Below, in pieces: positions 23,865 through 34,284 of a DNA stretch of 64,000 nucleotides. Under the pieces are notes generated by a model. That model searched no databases, was not told where the DNA came from, and saw nothing but the letters and a program-made list of their open reading frames with translations. The stretch comes from Shewanella olleyana. GTDB taxonomy: Bacteria > Pseudomonadota > Gammaproteobacteria > Enterobacterales > Shewanellaceae. The stretch lies in assembly GCF_023283825.1 (NCBI RefSeq), contig NZ_JAKILD010000012.1, forward strand, positions 85,095 through 149,094, in the 5' to 3' direction. Numbering within the stretch: position 1 is the stretch's first letter; the number at the start of each line of letters is the position of its first letter. The translations under genes were made by a program, and so were the position numbers.

Positions 23865-25694
23865 TTACTCGTCTAAGAAAGACTTCAAGATTTCAGAGCG
23901 AGAAGGGTGACGTAGCTTACGTAACGCTTTTGCTTCAATCTGACGAATACGTTCACGTGTTACGTCAAACTGCTTACCTACTTCTTCAAGCGTATGGTCG
24001 GTGTTCATGTCGATACCGAAACGCATACGTAATACTTTAGCTTCACGCGCTGTTAAACCCGCTAATACTTCGTGAGTGGCATTCTTTAAACTTTCGCTTG
24101 TAGCTGAGTCTAAAGGTAGCTCTAAGGTATTATCCTCAATAAAGTCACCTAAGTGCGAATCTTCATCGTCACCGATTGGTGTTTCCATTGAAATCGGCTC
24201 TTTAGCGATTTTTAACACTTTTAAGATCTTATCTTCAGGCATTAACATGCGCTCAGATAGCTCTTCAGGCGTTGGTTCACGGCCCATTTCTTGTAACATT
24301 TGACGTGAGATACGATTAAGTTTGTTAATCGTTTCAATCATATGTACTGGAATACGAATTGTACGCGCTTGGTCAGCAATCGAACGAGTAATGGCCTGAC
24401 GGATCCACCAAGTAGCATAAGTTGAGAACTTATAACCACGACGGTATTCAAACTTATCTACTGCTTTCATCAGACCGATGTTACCTTCTTGAATCAAATC
24501 CAAGAACTGTAAACCACGGTTGGTGTATTTTTTAGCAATAGAAATTACTAGACGTAAGTTTGCTTCAACCATTTCTTTCTTCGCACGACGAGCTCTTGCT
24601 TCACCGATTGACATACGACGGTTGATGTCTTTTATAGCACGGATGATTAAGCCGGTTTCTTCTTCGATTGCAGCAAGTTTAGTGCTACAACGAATCACGT
24701 CTTCTTCAACCATTCTCAAGCCTTCAGCGTAAGGCTTGTTGCTGTCTTTTTCTGCATGGAACCAAGCTAAATCAGTTTCATTACCAGTGAAGAACTTAAC
24801 AAAGTTTTTCTTCGGCATTTTAGCTTGTTCAACACATAATTTTAGGATTAAACGCTCTTGAACACGTACACGATCCATCATGGTGCGCATGCTTTTAACT
24901 AAGCGATCAAACTGTTTTGGTATTAAACGGAATTCTTTAAAGAGTTCGCCGATAACAAATAAAGCACCAATGGCTTCAGGGTGATCACGACCTTTCTTTT
25001 CAATGACGAGTAAGCCTTTTTCATAAGACTCACGTAACTGAGTGAATTTCTCTTTAGCTTCTTCAGGATCTGGACCTTTTGGGCCTTCCTCTTCTTCTTC
25101 ATCGTCACCGTCATCATCTTCGTCTTCAAGCTCGTCTTCAGATAACTCAGAGCCAACGTGAGTAGCAGTTGGTGCTACATCGTCGTCATCTGGGTTCACG
25201 AAGCCTGCAATGATGTCGGTTAAACGAAGCTCATCCGCTTCATACTTATCAAATTGCTCAAGAATCATCGCAATCGCTTGCGGGTATTCTGAAACAGAAC
25301 TTTGAACCGTATTAATACCTTCTTCAATACGTTTTGCGATGACGATTTCGCCTTCGCGGGTCAATAGCTCAACAGTACCCATTTCACGCATGTACATACG
25401 TACTGGATCTGTTGTACGACCTAATTCACTCTCTACCGTTGCAAGTGCTGCTGCAGCTTCTTCTGCTGCATCTTCATCGGTGTTGTCCTCAGACATCATA
25501 ATGTCATCGGCATCTGGCGCTTGTTCGTAAACGCGGATACCCATGTCATTGATCATCTGGACAATATCTTCAATCTGATCTGAATCGACCATGTCAGCTG
25601 GCAAGTGGTCATTGACTTCAGCATAGGTTAAATAACCTTGCTCTTTACCTTTAGCAAGCAACAATTTAAGTTGCGACTGCGGAGTATGCTCCAT
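23865..25694 (-). CDS. rpoD: RNA polymerase primary sigma factor sigma-70
   Basis: 609 aa from [20 protein letters not shown], the conserved RpoD opening; the ATG three codons earlier is less likely. Region 1.1 is followed by a long acidic spacer ([15 protein letters not shown]). Region 2 holds [20 protein letters not shown] and the -10 recognition helix [15 protein letters not shown]. Region 4 is [20 protein letters not shown], then [15 protein letters not shown], contacting the -35 element. It directs transcription of housekeeping genes. It is the last gene of the rpsU-yqeY-dnaG-rpoD cluster. Confidence 0.98.
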   Translation of the reverse strand: MEHTPQSQLKLLLAKGKEQGYLTYAEVNDHLPADMVDSDQIEDIVQMINDMGIRVYEQAPDADDIMMSEDNTDEDAAEEAAAALATVESELGRTTDPVRMYMREMGTVELLTREGEIVIAKRIEEGINTVQSSVSEYPQAIAMILEQFDKYEADELRLTDIIAGFVNPDDDDVAPTATHVGSELSEDELEDEDDDGDDEEEEEGPKGPDPEEAKEKFTQLRESYEKGLLVIEKKGRDHPEAIGALFVIGELFKEFRLIPKQFDRLVKSMRTMMDRVRVQERLILKLCVEQAKMPKKNFVKFFTGNETDLAWFHAEKDSNKPYAEGLRMVEEDVIRCSTKLAAIEEETGLIIRAIKDINRRMSIGEARARRAKKEMVEANLRLVISIAKKYTNRGLQFLDLIQEGNIGLMKAVDKFEYRRGYKFSTYATWWIRQAITRSIADQARTIRIPVHMIETINKLNRISRQMLQEMGREPTPEELSERMLMPEDKILKVLKIAKEPISMETPIGDDEDSHLGDFIEDNTLELPLDSATSESLKNATHEVLAGLTAREAKVLRMRFGIDMNTDHTLEEVGKQFDVTRERIRQIEAKALRKLRHPSRSEILKSFLDE

Positions 25695-25844
25695 AGATAT
25701 CATCCAAGTTGGGGAAACTGAAATAACGACTGGACACCTGCCGAAGCATAAGTGTCAAGCAAATCGTCAATTATAGCTGTATGAACTAAAGTACGCTAGT
25801 CCATGACATTGCTTAACTGAACATTTTTAAAATAAAAAATGCAA

Positions 25845-27569
25845 TTATGCGATGCCTTTCATTATTGAAATCAGCTTCGTTAGCTGAATTTTTTCAGCTT
25901 TCGTTAGAGTTTGTTTAAGACTCAATTCCTGATAACGCTGTTCAATGTATTGATTGTTCAACCAGATCAGGGTTTGTTTAAACTCTTGAACTAAGTTTTC
26001 ATCCGCCACTTGGTGGTCCCATTGGGCCAACTTTATCAAGGCACCTTTTTGCTCGTGCTCTCGATATATCTCAAGTAGTTGTGCGCTGTTAAACTGTTGT
26101 TCGCGAGTTAAATTTAACAAATCAATTAGCAAATCAATGCCAGCAATTTGTAAATGGGCTAATGCAGGTTGGGCTGCTAAGCCGTAACCTAAATCAGGTC
26201 GTTGTACTAACAAAGCAATGGCTAATCGCAATGGTGTACCACGGCCTTGTAAGCCCTTTTTGTTCATAGGTTGCTGTTGTTTAACAGCAAAGCCTAATTT
26301 TTTCTTTAAATCGTCTGCGCTATTCATACCAATCTTATGCGCAAGACTCTCTAATAATAAATTTTGTAGTACGGTATCTTGAACTCGTTCAATCAGTGAC
26401 ATGGCTTCTTTAGCCAGTGCACTCTTATCAGTACCGAATTGATTGGTTAATGTCTCAAATAAGAATGCGGGCAAATCTAGCGCATCGAGCATTAACTTTT
26501 CAAAACCGTCTTTACCGACTTGGCGAACCATAGTATCTGGATCTTCACCTTGTGGTAAAAACATAAACCTAACAACATCACCAGGTTTAAGCAGTGGAAG
26601 GGCAGTCTCTAATGCTCTCCAAGCGGCTTTCTTACCGGCTTTATCACCGTCATAACAACAAATCACTTCTTTAGCACTACGTACTAACAGCTGAAATTGT
26701 TCAGCGGTTGTTGCTGTACCGAGTGATGCGACAGCGTAATCAACATCAAATTGAGCAAGTGCAACCACATCCATATAACCTTCAACAATTAACACTTGCT
26801 GAGGATCTCGATGTCTTTGCTTTAATTCATAAAGGCCATAAAGCTCATTTCCCTTATGAAATATGGGCGTTTCTGGCGAATTCAAGTACTTCGGTGTTCC
26901 ATCGCCTAAAACTCGACCACCAAAGCCGACTACACGACCACGACGGTCACGAATAGGGAACATTAAACGGTCGCGAAAGCGGTCGTAACGTTTGCCATTA
27001 TCGTTGGCAATTAACATGCCTGCAGTCAATAACTTGTCTTGTGAAGATTGATTTTGGCGGTAACGACCTAATAATCCATCCCAGCCGTCAGGCGCAAAAC
27101 CTATTCCAAAGTGCTCAACCACATCGGTTGAAAGTCCTCTGAAATCTAAATAATCTAATACTTTTTGTTTGTCTGAGTGCTGACGTAACTGACTTTGATA
27201 AAAGAGATTAGCTTCTTCCATCAGTTGGTATAAGTCGCGGCTCAAAACTTGATCTTTTTTAGGACCTGTACCTTGTTCTCTTGGTACATCAAGTCCTAAT
27301 TTACCTGCGAGTTCTTCGATGGCATCAACAAATTCAAGCCTATCGTATTCCATAATGAAATCGATGGCGTTGCCATGAGCACCACAACCAAAGCAGTGAT
27401 AAAATTGTTTATCTCGACTGACAGTAAAAGAAGGTGATTTTTCGCTATGAAAAGGACAACATGCAGAGTGGTTTTTCCCTGCTTTTTTCAAAGGTACGCG
27501 ATGATCAATTAGATCAACGATGTCGGTGCGAGCTATAAGCTCATTGATAAAGTCACGAGGTATCGCCAT
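25845..27569 (-). CDS. dnaG: DNA primase
   Basis: 574 aa from MAIPRDFINELIARTDIV, the conserved start. A zinc-binding domain is visible (CCPFHSEKSPS and FYHCFGCGAHGNAID). The TOPRIM core follows: VLIVEGYMDVVAL, then the CCYDGDKAGKKAAWRAL acidic motif. The C-terminal part is the DnaB-interacting helical domain. It synthesises RNA primers at the replication fork. It lies within the macromolecular synthesis operon, between yqeY and rpoD, with a hairpin just upstream that may tune its expression. Confidence 0.98.
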   Translation of the reverse strand: MAIPRDFINELIARTDIVDLIDHRVPLKKAGKNHSACCPFHSEKSPSFTVSRDKQFYHCFGCGAHGNAIDFIMEYDRLEFVDAIEELAGKLGLDVPREQGTGPKKDQVLSRDLYQLMEEANLFYQSQLRQHSDKQKVLDYLDFRGLSTDVVEHFGIGFAPDGWDGLLGRYRQNQSSQDKLLTAGMLIANDNGKRYDRFRDRLMFPIRDRRGRVVGFGGRVLGDGTPKYLNSPETPIFHKGNELYGLYELKQRHRDPQQVLIVEGYMDVVALAQFDVDYAVASLGTATTAEQFQLLVRSAKEVICCYDGDKAGKKAAWRALETALPLLKPGDVVRFMFLPQGEDPDTMVRQVGKDGFEKLMLDALDLPAFLFETLTNQFGTDKSALAKEAMSLIERVQDTVLQNLLLESLAHKIGMNSADDLKKKLGFAVKQQQPMNKKGLQGRGTPLRLAIALLVQRPDLGYGLAAQPALAHLQIAGIDLLIDLLNLTREQQFNSAQLLEIYREHEQKGALIKLAQWDHQVADENLVQEFKQTLIWLNNQYIEQRYQELSLKQTLTKAEKIQLTKLISIMKGIA

Positions 27570-27610
27570 ATATGCTATAGGTCTCGCATTACCAAGTAGA
27601 TAAAACAAAC

Positions 27611-27633
27611 AAGCCGCGCAAGATGCACGGCTT
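27611..27633 (-). terminator. Hairpin between yqeY and dnaG
   Basis: AAGCCG and CGGCTT outer arms with GC/GC inner pairs form an imperfect stem on the minus-strand transcript ahead of dnaG. The T-rich tail is interrupted (GTTTGTTTT). It is suited to partial termination or RNA processing, as known between rpsU and dnaG in E. coli. Confidence 0.5.
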
Positions 27634-27652
27634 ATTCAACACTAAAATTTTA

Positions 27653-28096
27653 TTAGTTTAATTTTGCGCGAATTTGGCCGCCAATGGCACCCATATCTGC
27701 ACGTCCTTGAACCTTAGATTTTAATGCTCCCATTACTTTGCCCATATCCGCCATGGTTGATGCACCTACCTGAGAGATAGCTTCATCAATAATTGCGGCA
27801 ACTTCTTCTTCTGTTAAAGGAGAAGGCAAGAAAGTTTCAATTACTTGAATCTCTGCTGCTTCAGTTGCTGCTAACTCCGGGCGACCTGCTGACTCATATT
27901 GAGTTATAGAATCGCGACGTTGTTTTACCATTTTGGTTAAAACGGCTATTGTCTGTTCATCGGTCAGAGTTTCGCGGGTATCCACTTCAATCTGTTTAAC
28001 GGCAGACAATGCCATACGAATAGTCCCCAAACGCGCCTTATCTTTGGCACGCATGGCTTCTTTCATCTGGTCTTTTAGCTGTTCAACTAGGCTCAT
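27653..28096 (-). CDS. yqeY: GatB/YqeY domain protein
   Basis: 147 aa. It contains the tail-domain pattern DQMKEAMRAKDKARLGTIRM, KMVKQRRDSITQYESAGRPE and ADMGKVMGALKSKVQGRADM. This fold is the tRNA-binding tail of the amidotransferase subunit GatB, and free-standing YqeY proteins are thought to bind tRNA. Its position between rpsU and dnaG is standard in Shewanella and other gammaproteobacteria. Exact role is unknown. Confidence 0.95.
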   Translation of the reverse strand: MSLVEQLKDQMKEAMRAKDKARLGTIRMALSAVKQIEVDTRETLTDEQTIAVLTKMVKQRRDSITQYESAGRPELAATEAAEIQVIETFLPSPLTEEEVAAIIDEAISQVGASTMADMGKVMGALKSKVQGRADMGAIGGQIRAKLN

Positions 28097-28103
28097 AATG
28101 AGA

Positions 28104-28319
28104 TTAGTATAAACGTACGCGACGTGCGTTTTCGCGAGAAAGCTTCTTAGCTAGACGCTTAACAGCGGCAGCTTTTGCGCGCTTACGTGCAGAAGTTGGC
28201 TTCTCGTAGAATTCACGAGCGCGAACATCAGCTAAGATACCTGCTTTTTCACAAGAGCGCTTGAAACGACGAAGAGCTACGTCGAATGGTTCGTTTTCAC
28301 GTACTTTAATTATTGGCAT
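28104..28319 (-). CDS. rpsU: 30S ribosomal protein S21
   Basis: 71 aa, the usual length. The sequence begins [20 protein letters not shown], continues [20 protein letters not shown] and ends with an Arg/Lys-rich helix. S21 binds 16S rRNA near the anti-Shine-Dalgarno region. It is the first gene of the macromolecular synthesis operon, divergent from tsaD. Only 7 bases separate it from yqeY. Confidence 0.98.
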   Translation of the reverse strand: MPIIKVRENEPFDVALRRFKRSCEKAGILADVRAREFYEKPTSARKRAKAAAVKRLAKKLSRENARRVRLY

Positions 28320-28558
28320 ACGCCATCACCCCTTAGGTGTAGTTAATTTGGCACTACCATTTAAGGTAGATTAACCAAGGCTATTTAATAAAATGGTGCG
28401 GAATTCTACACCGAGTAATAGTCTTTTGTAAACCCCCTTTGTTAGTGAATTTGTGTAACCTCGGTGTCATATTCTCGAGGATAGTTCAGCTTTACTGGAA
28501 TATGCTTGCATCAACAGGTAGAATTGCCGCCCTTACAATTTTAGGAATATGTGCTGCT

Positions 28559-29572
28559 ATGCGGGTTTTAGGTATCGAAACGTCTTGTGATGAAACGGGA
28601 ATTGCTGTTTTTGATGACGAGCAAGGTTTGTTATCACATGCTTTATATAGCCAAGTAAAGTTACATGCAGACTATGGTGGCGTGGTACCAGAATTAGCCT
28701 CGCGGGATCATGTTCGAAAAATTGTGCCTTTGATTAAGCAAGCTTTGAAAGACGCTAACTCAACTGTTGATGACATTGATGGGATTGCTTTCACTAAAGG
28801 TCCTGGTCTTATAGGTGCTTTATTGGTGGGTGCTTGTGTTGGTCGTTCTCTGGCTTATTCTTGGGGGAAACCTGCAATTGGTGTTCATCATATGGAAGGA
28901 CATCTACTTGCGCCTATGCTTGAAGATGATGCGCCAGCGTTTCCATTTTTAGCGTTATTGGTATCTGGCGGCCATTCAATGTTGGTTAAAGTTGATGGTA
29001 TTGGCCAGTACGAAGTATTAGGCGAATCAGTTGATGATGCAGCCGGTGAAGCGTTCGATAAAACGGCCAAATTGATGGGCTTAGATTACCCAGGTGGTCC
29101 AAGGCTTGCCAAACTTGCCTCTAAAGGTGTTGAAGCTGGATATAAATTTCCACGTCCTATGACTGATAAACCTGGGCTTAATTTTAGTTTCTCAGGGTTA
29201 AAAACCTTCACCGCCAATACGATTGCAGCAGAGCCGGATGATGAGCAAACTCGAGCCAATATTGCCCGTGCATTTGAAGAAGCAGTGGTAGATACACTAG
29301 CGATTAAATGTAAACGAGCGTTAAAGCAAACGGGCTATAACCGCTTGGTGGTTGCAGGTGGCGTGAGTGCCAATAGCCGTTTAAGAGAAAACCTTGCTGA
29401 AATGATGCAGCAACTTAATGGTGAAGTGTTTTATCCTCGTGGTGAATTCTGTACCGATAATGGCGCGATGATAGCTTATGCAGGGTTACAACGTTTAAAA
29501 GCTGGACAAACAGAAAACTTGGAAGTTCAAGGACAACCTCGCTGGCCATTAGATACCTTGGAAGCGGTATAA
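28559..29572 (+). CDS. tsaD: tRNA N6-threonylcarbamoyladenosine synthase subunit TsaD
   Basis: 337 aa from [14 protein letters not shown], the family's fixed start; the open frame extends 40 codons upstream but is not conserved sequence. The metal-binding H-x-E-x-H is in [12 protein letters not shown] near residue 110, and LVSGGHSML, the ATP-binding [13 protein letters not shown] and [12 protein letters not shown] follow. Together with TsaB, TsaC and TsaE it makes t6A37 in ANN-decoding tRNAs. It is divergent from rpsU, the common arrangement. Confidence 0.98.
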   Translation: MRVLGIETSCDETGIAVFDDEQGLLSHALYSQVKLHADYGGVVPELASRDHVRKIVPLIKQALKDANSTVDDIDGIAFTKGPGLIGALLVGACVGRSLAYSWGKPAIGVHHMEGHLLAPMLEDDAPAFPFLALLVSGGHSMLVKVDGIGQYEVLGESVDDAAGEAFDKTAKLMGLDYPGGPRLAKLASKGVEAGYKFPRPMTDKPGLNFSFSGLKTFTANTIAAEPDDEQTRANIARAFEEAVVDTLAIKCKRALKQTGYNRLVVAGGVSANSRLRENLAEMMQQLNGEVFYPRGEFCTDNGAMIAYAGLQRLKAGQTENLEVQGQPRWPLDTLEAV

Positions 29573-29605
29573 TCTGATATAGAAGACACGTTATTGTCCG
29601 ACTCA

Positions 29606-29640
29606 TATAAAAAAACCTAAGCCATCGCTTAGGTTTTTTT
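29606..29640. terminator. Bidirectional terminator between tsaD and plsY
   Basis: AACCTAAGC and GCTTAGGTT arms with a 4-base loop, an A-run on the left and a T-run on the right. It serves both convergent genes. Confidence 0.9.
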
Positions 29641-29692
29641 GTTTATAGTTTGAGTATTTGCAGCTTTAAGCCAGCTTTAAATAATGACGGAT

Positions 29693-30310
29693 TCAGCTTT
29701 GCTCATTGGTGGCTTTCTTTTTACGCGAAAGCTTACTCTCTTCGCCAATTCTTAAACGCTGAATATTGTCTTTATGCCGTATCACAATCAGCAGTGACAA
29801 CATGGCAACGGGAATGATAAATCGATCGTCAAGCCACCAAGTATAAACTGGAGCCAGCATAGCCGTCAGTATTGCTGCAAGTGACGAGTAACGAGTGAGG
29901 AGAACAAAAACAATCCATGTGGCGATAAGAGATAAGGCTAAGTCGCCTCCAATTGGCGCCATTGCACCAAAAGCGGTAGCAACACCTTTACCGCCTTGAA
30001 AATTAAAGAAGATAGGGAATATATGACCTAAACACGCAGCAATAGCAATTAACCCCAGTGATACGGCATCTTGACCTAAAAGGTAGCTGCAATAACTTGG
30101 CGCTGCACCTTTTAACATATCAAAAAACAGTACTAATGCAGCCGAGCTGGCACCACCAATCCTCAGCACATTGGTTGCACCTGGATTTCCTGAGCCTTCC
30201 GTACGCGGATCGGGCAACCCTCGTAATTTACATACAAGAATGGCACTTGAAATCGAACCGGCTAAGTAGGCGGTTATAATCATCAAAATTGTGATTGTAA
30301 CGGCGCTCAA
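29693..30310 (-). CDS. plsY: Acyl-phosphate:glycerol-3-phosphate acyltransferase
   Basis: 205 aa, integral inner-membrane protein with about five helices. The conserved loops are present: [19 protein letters not shown], then [12 protein letters not shown], and later [15 protein letters not shown]. It uses acyl-phosphate from PlsX to acylate glycerol-3-phosphate, the first step of phospholipid synthesis. The C-terminal tail is unusually basic and polar (about 20 residues). It is convergent with tsaD and divergent from folB. Confidence 0.97.
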   Translation of the reverse strand: MSAVTITILMIITAYLAGSISSAILVCKLRGLPDPRTEGSGNPGATNVLRIGGASSAALVLFFDMLKGAAPSYCSYLLGQDAVSLGLIAIAACLGHIFPIFFNFQGGKGVATAFGAMAPIGGDLALSLIATWIVFVLLTRYSSLAAILTAMLAPVYTWWLDDRFIIPVAMLSLLIVIRHKDNIQRLRIGEESKLSRKKKATNEQS

Positions 30311-30550
30311 ATTGGTTTCCTTACTCGTCTTAGGGTATTATCGCCCATTATTTATTTTCAGTTGAAATTAATGGCAATTACAAGGTTAATAAGCACTTTT
30401 CAATCGTCAGATGTTCCTAAGTGCAGTCGCTATCCTACTGCTTAAATTGCTCAGGAAAAAGGCTAAAACTATAATAACTGCTATTTGATGTCATTTTCAG
30501 CCCTTTAAGCTGAAATATTTATGATAAGACGTGTAAAGCGTGGAGTTCAC

Positions 30551-30904
30551 ATGGATAAAGTTTTAATTCGCGAGCTAAAAGTTGAAACGGTCATTGGTAT
30601 TTATGAATGGGAAAAGAAAATTCATCAAACCTTACTCATCGATCTTGATATGGCTTGGGATAATAAACCTGCAGCTGCATCTGATGATTATCAATATGCA
30701 CTTTGCTATGAGACTGTTTCGAATAAGCTCACTGCACTTATCACTGAAAAGCCAATAGAACTGATTGAAACGGTAGCTGAAATGGTTGCTCAATATGTTA
30801 TGGATGAATTTAATGTTCTGTGGGTAAAGGTCGCTGTTATGAAACCAGGTGCGATACCTACAGCTAAATCTGTGGGGGTTGTCATTGAGCGTGGCCATAT
30901 TTAA
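30551..30904 (+). CDS. folB: Dihydroneopterin aldolase
   Basis: 117 aa from ATG 30551 (GGAG five bases upstream), the normal family start, MDKVLIRELKVETVIGIYEW. The sequence has the T-fold pattern with IYEWEKKIHQTLLIDLDMAW, catalytic Glu in LIETVAEMVAQYV and Lys in VAVMKPGAIP. It splits dihydroneopterin to 6-hydroxymethyldihydropterin in folate synthesis. The next enzyme, FolK, is encoded 115 bases downstream. Confidence 0.97.
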   Translation: MDKVLIRELKVETVIGIYEWEKKIHQTLLIDLDMAWDNKPAAASDDYQYALCYETVSNKLTALITEKPIELIETVAEMVAQYVMDEFNVLWVKVAVMKPGAIPTAKSVGVVIERGHI

Positions 30905-31019
30905 TTGTTTTTATATAAACTGATGTTGGTTGTTATTTCATCATCACATTTGATTGACAGCTTTCATGCTTCAATTAATCAACTATTCATATTTGCGCTG
31001 TATATTATTGGATGAGTTA

Positions 31020-31532
31020 ATGGCACGTATTTATATCAGCTTGGGAACCAACATCGAGCCTGTTGAGCATATGCAATCAGGTTTAGTGGATTTGCATCAA
31101 CATTTTGGCAAACTGACTTTATCTAGGATGTTTGAAAGTGAAGCAGTGGGTTTTCAAGGAACAAATTTCTTAAATATGGTTGCTGCAGCAGATACTGACA
31201 TGAGTATTGAGAATGTTGTTGCCACATTTAAGCGAATTGAGAAACAAAATGGACGTATTCGAGGCGAGAAAAAGTTTAGTCCTCGAAGTTTAGATATAGA
31301 TTTACTGCTTTATGATGAGGAGGTTTGTCATCAGCCTATTGAGCTACCTCGGGGGGAGATCCTTTATAATGCGTTTGTATTATGGCCTCTTGCTGAGATA
31401 GCGCCTAAGCTGGCACACCCTATCACTCAACAGACGTATCAACACCTGTGGGAAAATTATGATAAATCGAGTCAGAATATTTGGCCGATTGAATTTGAAT
31501 TTCCTCCATCTGTGTCGACAGAAACTAGCTAA
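31020..31532 (+). CDS. folK: 6-hydroxymethyl-7,8-dihydropterin pyrophosphokinase
   Basis: 170 aa from ATG 31020 (GGATGAG upstream), giving MARIYISLGTNIEPVEH. The HPPK motif is RSLDIDLLLYDEEV near residue 90, which holds the two catalytic Mg-binding aspartates. It transfers pyrophosphate from ATP to the pterin made by FolB. The longer open frame upstream is not supported. Confidence 0.96.
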   Translation: MARIYISLGTNIEPVEHMQSGLVDLHQHFGKLTLSRMFESEAVGFQGTNFLNMVAAADTDMSIENVVATFKRIEKQNGRIRGEKKFSPRSLDIDLLLYDEEVCHQPIELPRGEILYNAFVLWPLAEIAPKLAHPITQQTYQHLWENYDKSSQNIWPIEFEFPPSVSTETS

Positions 31533-31539
31533 ATTTTAT

Positions 31540-31591
31540 AAGTCACTTATTTAAGTCACTTATTTAAGTCACTTATTTTAGTCACTTACCT
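31540..31591. repeat. 13-bp tandem repeats after folK
   Basis: The unit AAGTCACTTATTT is present three times perfectly (31540-31578), followed by a diverged copy, 8 bases after the folK stop. The complement contains AGTGACTT, also found in tandem upstream of anmK and after tyrS. Confidence 0.85.
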
Positions 31592-31712
31592 AAGTGATTT
31601 ACTAAAGTAATTTACTCGCTAGTCTCTATTAAGATACGTTGTTATCACGCTAGTGAGTGACCCATACCATTCGCTATGTATGTAGTTAAATCATAATTTT
31701 TAAAGGAACATC

Positions 31713-32513
31713 ATGGAAACGCTTCAGGTCATTTTCTTGGCTCTTATTCAAGGGTTAACAGAGTTTTTACCTATCTCAAGTTCAGCGCATTTAATTTTAC
31801 CCTCACAAATTTTAGGATGGGAAGATCAAGGTTTAGCCTTTGATGTTGCGGTTCATATTGGTTCATTGTTAGCTGTGGTCATTTATTTTAGAACTGAAAT
31901 ATGGGCAATGTTGAATGCATGGATTGCCAGTATTTTCAAAGGTGTTCATACCCAAGACAGTAAATTAGCATGGTGGATTATTTTAGCGACTCTGCCTGCT
32001 GTTTTTTTTGGTTTTGTAGCAAAAGATTTAATTGAAACCTATTTACGCGGGCCTGAAGTGATTGCGATTACCACTGTGATATTTGGTTTGATGTTGTGGG
32101 TGGGTGATAAAATGGCTCGCAATGAACTAACTGAATACCAAACTGGCTGGCGTAAAGCTTTGTTGATTGGTTTTGCACAAGCCTTAGCTATTATCCCTGG
32201 TACATCGCGTTCAGGCATCACTATTACTGCGGCGCTGATGCTAGGACTTAACCGTGATGCGGCAGCTCGTTTTTCATTTTTAATGTCTATTCCTGTGATT
32301 TTAGGCGCTGCAATATTAATGAGCAAAGACGCTTTAGCAGGTGATGTTGCACTCAACTATACTGAAATATTGCTGGGTATTGCCGTATCATTTGTGGCTG
32401 CTTATACCTGTATTTTCTTCTTCCTGAAAATTATTAGTAAGATTGGCATGACGCCATTCGTCCTGTATCGCTTAATGTTAGGTGCTGTATTATGTGGGTT
32501 TATTTTCCTGTAA
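31713..32513 (+). CDS. uppP: Undecaprenyl-diphosphate phosphatase
   Basis: 266 aa, polytopic inner-membrane protein of about eight helices. The catalytic (E/Q)xxxE motif is in [19 protein letters not shown] near the N-terminus. The second motif, [17 protein letters not shown] (near 165-181), carries the catalytic arginine. It dephosphorylates undecaprenyl diphosphate to recycle the lipid carrier for wall synthesis and confers bacitracin tolerance (BacA). AAAGGA lies before the ATG. Confidence 0.98.
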   Translation: METLQVIFLALIQGLTEFLPISSSAHLILPSQILGWEDQGLAFDVAVHIGSLLAVVIYFRTEIWAMLNAWIASIFKGVHTQDSKLAWWIILATLPAVFFGFVAKDLIETYLRGPEVIAITTVIFGLMLWVGDKMARNELTEYQTGWRKALLIGFAQALAIIPGTSRSGITITAALMLGLNRDAAARFSFLMSIPVILGAAILMSKDALAGDVALNYTEILLGIAVSFVAAYTCIFFFLKIISKIGMTPFVLYRLMLGAVLCGFIFL

Positions 32514-32536
32514 AATACATTGCTCAATCTGAATAT

Positions 32537-32565
32537 AAAAAAACGGGTATTTAGCCCGTTTTTTA
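32537..32565 (+). terminator. uppP terminator
   Basis: A CGGG/CCCG stem with A/T extension and a T-run, 24 bases after the uppP stop. Confidence 0.8.
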
Positions 32566-32635
32566 TTTTCTCATATTCGGTGTTTGACCTTTATTATCAG
32601 CTAAACATTACCACTTCAAAGGAAGTCTGCTCATT

Positions 32636-33457
32636 ATGAATTCATTCTTGATTTGTCCAACTTGCGCATCAAAGTTGCACTTCCATGAAACATCACAAGG
32701 TTTTTATTGCGATAATAAGCATCATATTGATAAAAACTCGCAAGGTTATTGGTCGTTTGTGACTTCGCCTAAGTTTAAAGGCACAAGTGAGACTCGCCAG
32801 CAGTTACGCTCAAAGCGCTTTTTAATGGCGTCGGGTATTTTTGCCCCTTTAGTTGAGCAATTATCAACAGCTTTCAATGATATTGTAGAAGGTAAGAAAC
32901 AAGCTAATCACCTTAACTATCAATGCGCAGATGGTTTCTATTTACGCTCGTTAGTGCAAGGTTCAAATAACACGAGTATGACTCACTGGGGCGTTTCAGA
33001 GGCTGATAATGCACTCTTTGCTGCTAGTAAAGACAATACGCCAGCAAATTTGTTATTGAGCCCATTTAAAAAGCTTCCGTTCGCAGATCAATCTATTGAT
33101 GTGGTGACCTTGTTTGATGCTCAATTGAAAGGCAAAGAGTGTTTAAGAGTCCTTAAAAAGGATGGTGTTCTATTAATGTTAGTACCAGCGCCAAGACATT
33201 TGTGGCAACTCAAGCAAAAGCTGTACGACAATTTAACTGAAAAACCACCACAATTAAATTTACCAAAAGATGTTGAATTAATAGCATCTACATCAATTAA
33301 GTTTATCGCTGATGTAACAGGTGAACAGGCAATCACCTTATTAGATATGAACAATCTCAGTTGGCGGATAAATGATGAGCTCAAACATGAAATTAAACAA
33401 AAGCCAGTTACAGGCTTGGAGTTTGATTATTTGCTAGTGACTGCGAAACTTAAATAG
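32636..33457 (+). CDS. rlmA: RlmA-like 23S rRNA methyltransferase with degenerate SAM motif
   Basis: 273 aa. The N-terminal zinc finger is intact (CPTC at 8-11, FYCDNKHH at 27-34), followed by the linker RQQLRSKRFLMASGIFAPLV. Where RlmA proteins have LDIGCGEGYY for SAM binding, this one has LNYQCADGFY, losing most of the glycine-rich motif I. The later part is RlmA-like (LPFADQSIDVV, LRVLKKDGVLLMLVPAPRHL). RlmA methylates G745 of 23S rRNA in E. coli. Activity here is uncertain because of motif I. Confidence 0.8.
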   Translation: MNSFLICPTCASKLHFHETSQGFYCDNKHHIDKNSQGYWSFVTSPKFKGTSETRQQLRSKRFLMASGIFAPLVEQLSTAFNDIVEGKKQANHLNYQCADGFYLRSLVQGSNNTSMTHWGVSEADNALFAASKDNTPANLLLSPFKKLPFADQSIDVVTLFDAQLKGKECLRVLKKDGVLLMLVPAPRHLWQLKQKLYDNLTEKPPQLNLPKDVELIASTSIKFIADVTGEQAITLLDMNNLSWRINDELKHEIKQKPVTGLEFDYLLVTAKLK

Positions 33458-33734
33458 TTTTTCGATAAATGCAGACATAAAAATGAGCTTAGTTCGTTTT
33501 TGGGGTCATCACAAATTAAGTTTTATTTTTAAGGTTGGCTGTTTAAAAGAGGGAAGAATCTGTATTAACGCTGAGTTTCTAGCACTGATGAGTTAATATG
33601 TTTGCTCTAATGCGGTTGTATTTAATAACTGTTAGATACAATTAAGGCTTGAAATGGTACTAGACGTTAAGCCTAGTTACTATATTCAAGCCCTAATAAT
33701 CAACCTATATAAATAAGCTAATTTTCATGTATTC
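33458..33734. other. Gap between rlmA and the lipoprotein gene
   Basis: About 280 bases between convergent genes. I see no gene and no clear terminator stem except a weak CTTAC/GTAAG hairpin that overlaps the last codons of the lipoprotein gene. Confidence 0.4.
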
Positions 33735-34001
33735 TTACTTTTTGTAAGAAGAAGCCATGTTGTCGATACGGTCGTTAGCACGTGAAGCTTCAGCTTGTGC
33801 ATCCATAGCGGCAGCTTTAGTATCTTTAACATCAGCAGCAATTTTGCTTTGGTCAGATTTTAAAGAGCTAACTTCAGCAGATAGTTGATCTACTTTGTTA
33901 CCTAAATTTGCAACACTTTCTTCTAGAGCTGTGTGGTTTGCACAGCCACCTAAAAGAGCAGTCATAGCAACACCAGCAATCATTAGTACTTTCTTGTTCA
34001 T
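33735..34001 (-). CDS. lpp: Lpp-type outer-membrane lipoprotein
   Basis: 88 aa from ATG 34001, with AAGGGA before it. A lipoprotein signal peptide MNKKVLMIAGVAMTALLGGC ends with Cys20 as the lipidation site. The mature part is a heptad-repeat coiled coil (LEESVANLGNKVDQLSAEVS) and ends SSYKK, resembling the YRK end of Braun's lipoprotein that is cross-linked to peptidoglycan through the terminal lysine. It is longer than E. coli Lpp (78 aa). Cell-wall attachment is inferred from the C-terminal Lys. Confidence 0.85.
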   Translation of the reverse strand: MNKKVLMIAGVAMTALLGGCANHTALEESVANLGNKVDQLSAEVSSLKSDQSKIAADVKDTKAAAMDAQAEASRANDRIDNMASSYKK

Positions 34002-34284
34002 GGAAAATCCCTTCAATATAGGTTTTAATAAATTGCTGAAGCATATTGCCCAGCAGCACTTTAATTATGTCACAGCTTTTAGATTTTACTATACCAAAAA
34101 GTAAAAAAGATGACAAAAAACATCGTAAATCTAATAGATTGAAGCAATTTCCTTCATAAACTTATCAATAAATTGGCAAAAAGGTGTTTGTTTTTTCGCC
34201 TAAGGTTTTTCAGTAATAACATTCTTTAGTATTATTTTACTGACTAATTTTAAGCTGTAATAGATTGTTTGTTTATAAAACACC

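Noticed and set aside
28439..28558. N-terminal extension of TsaD
   Set aside because: The frame is open, but conserved TsaD proteins start at MRVLGIETS (28559); the upstream codons are not TsaD-like.
30521..30550. Ten-codon extension of FolB
   Set aside because: The ATG at 30551 has a better Shine-Dalgarno and matches the family start.
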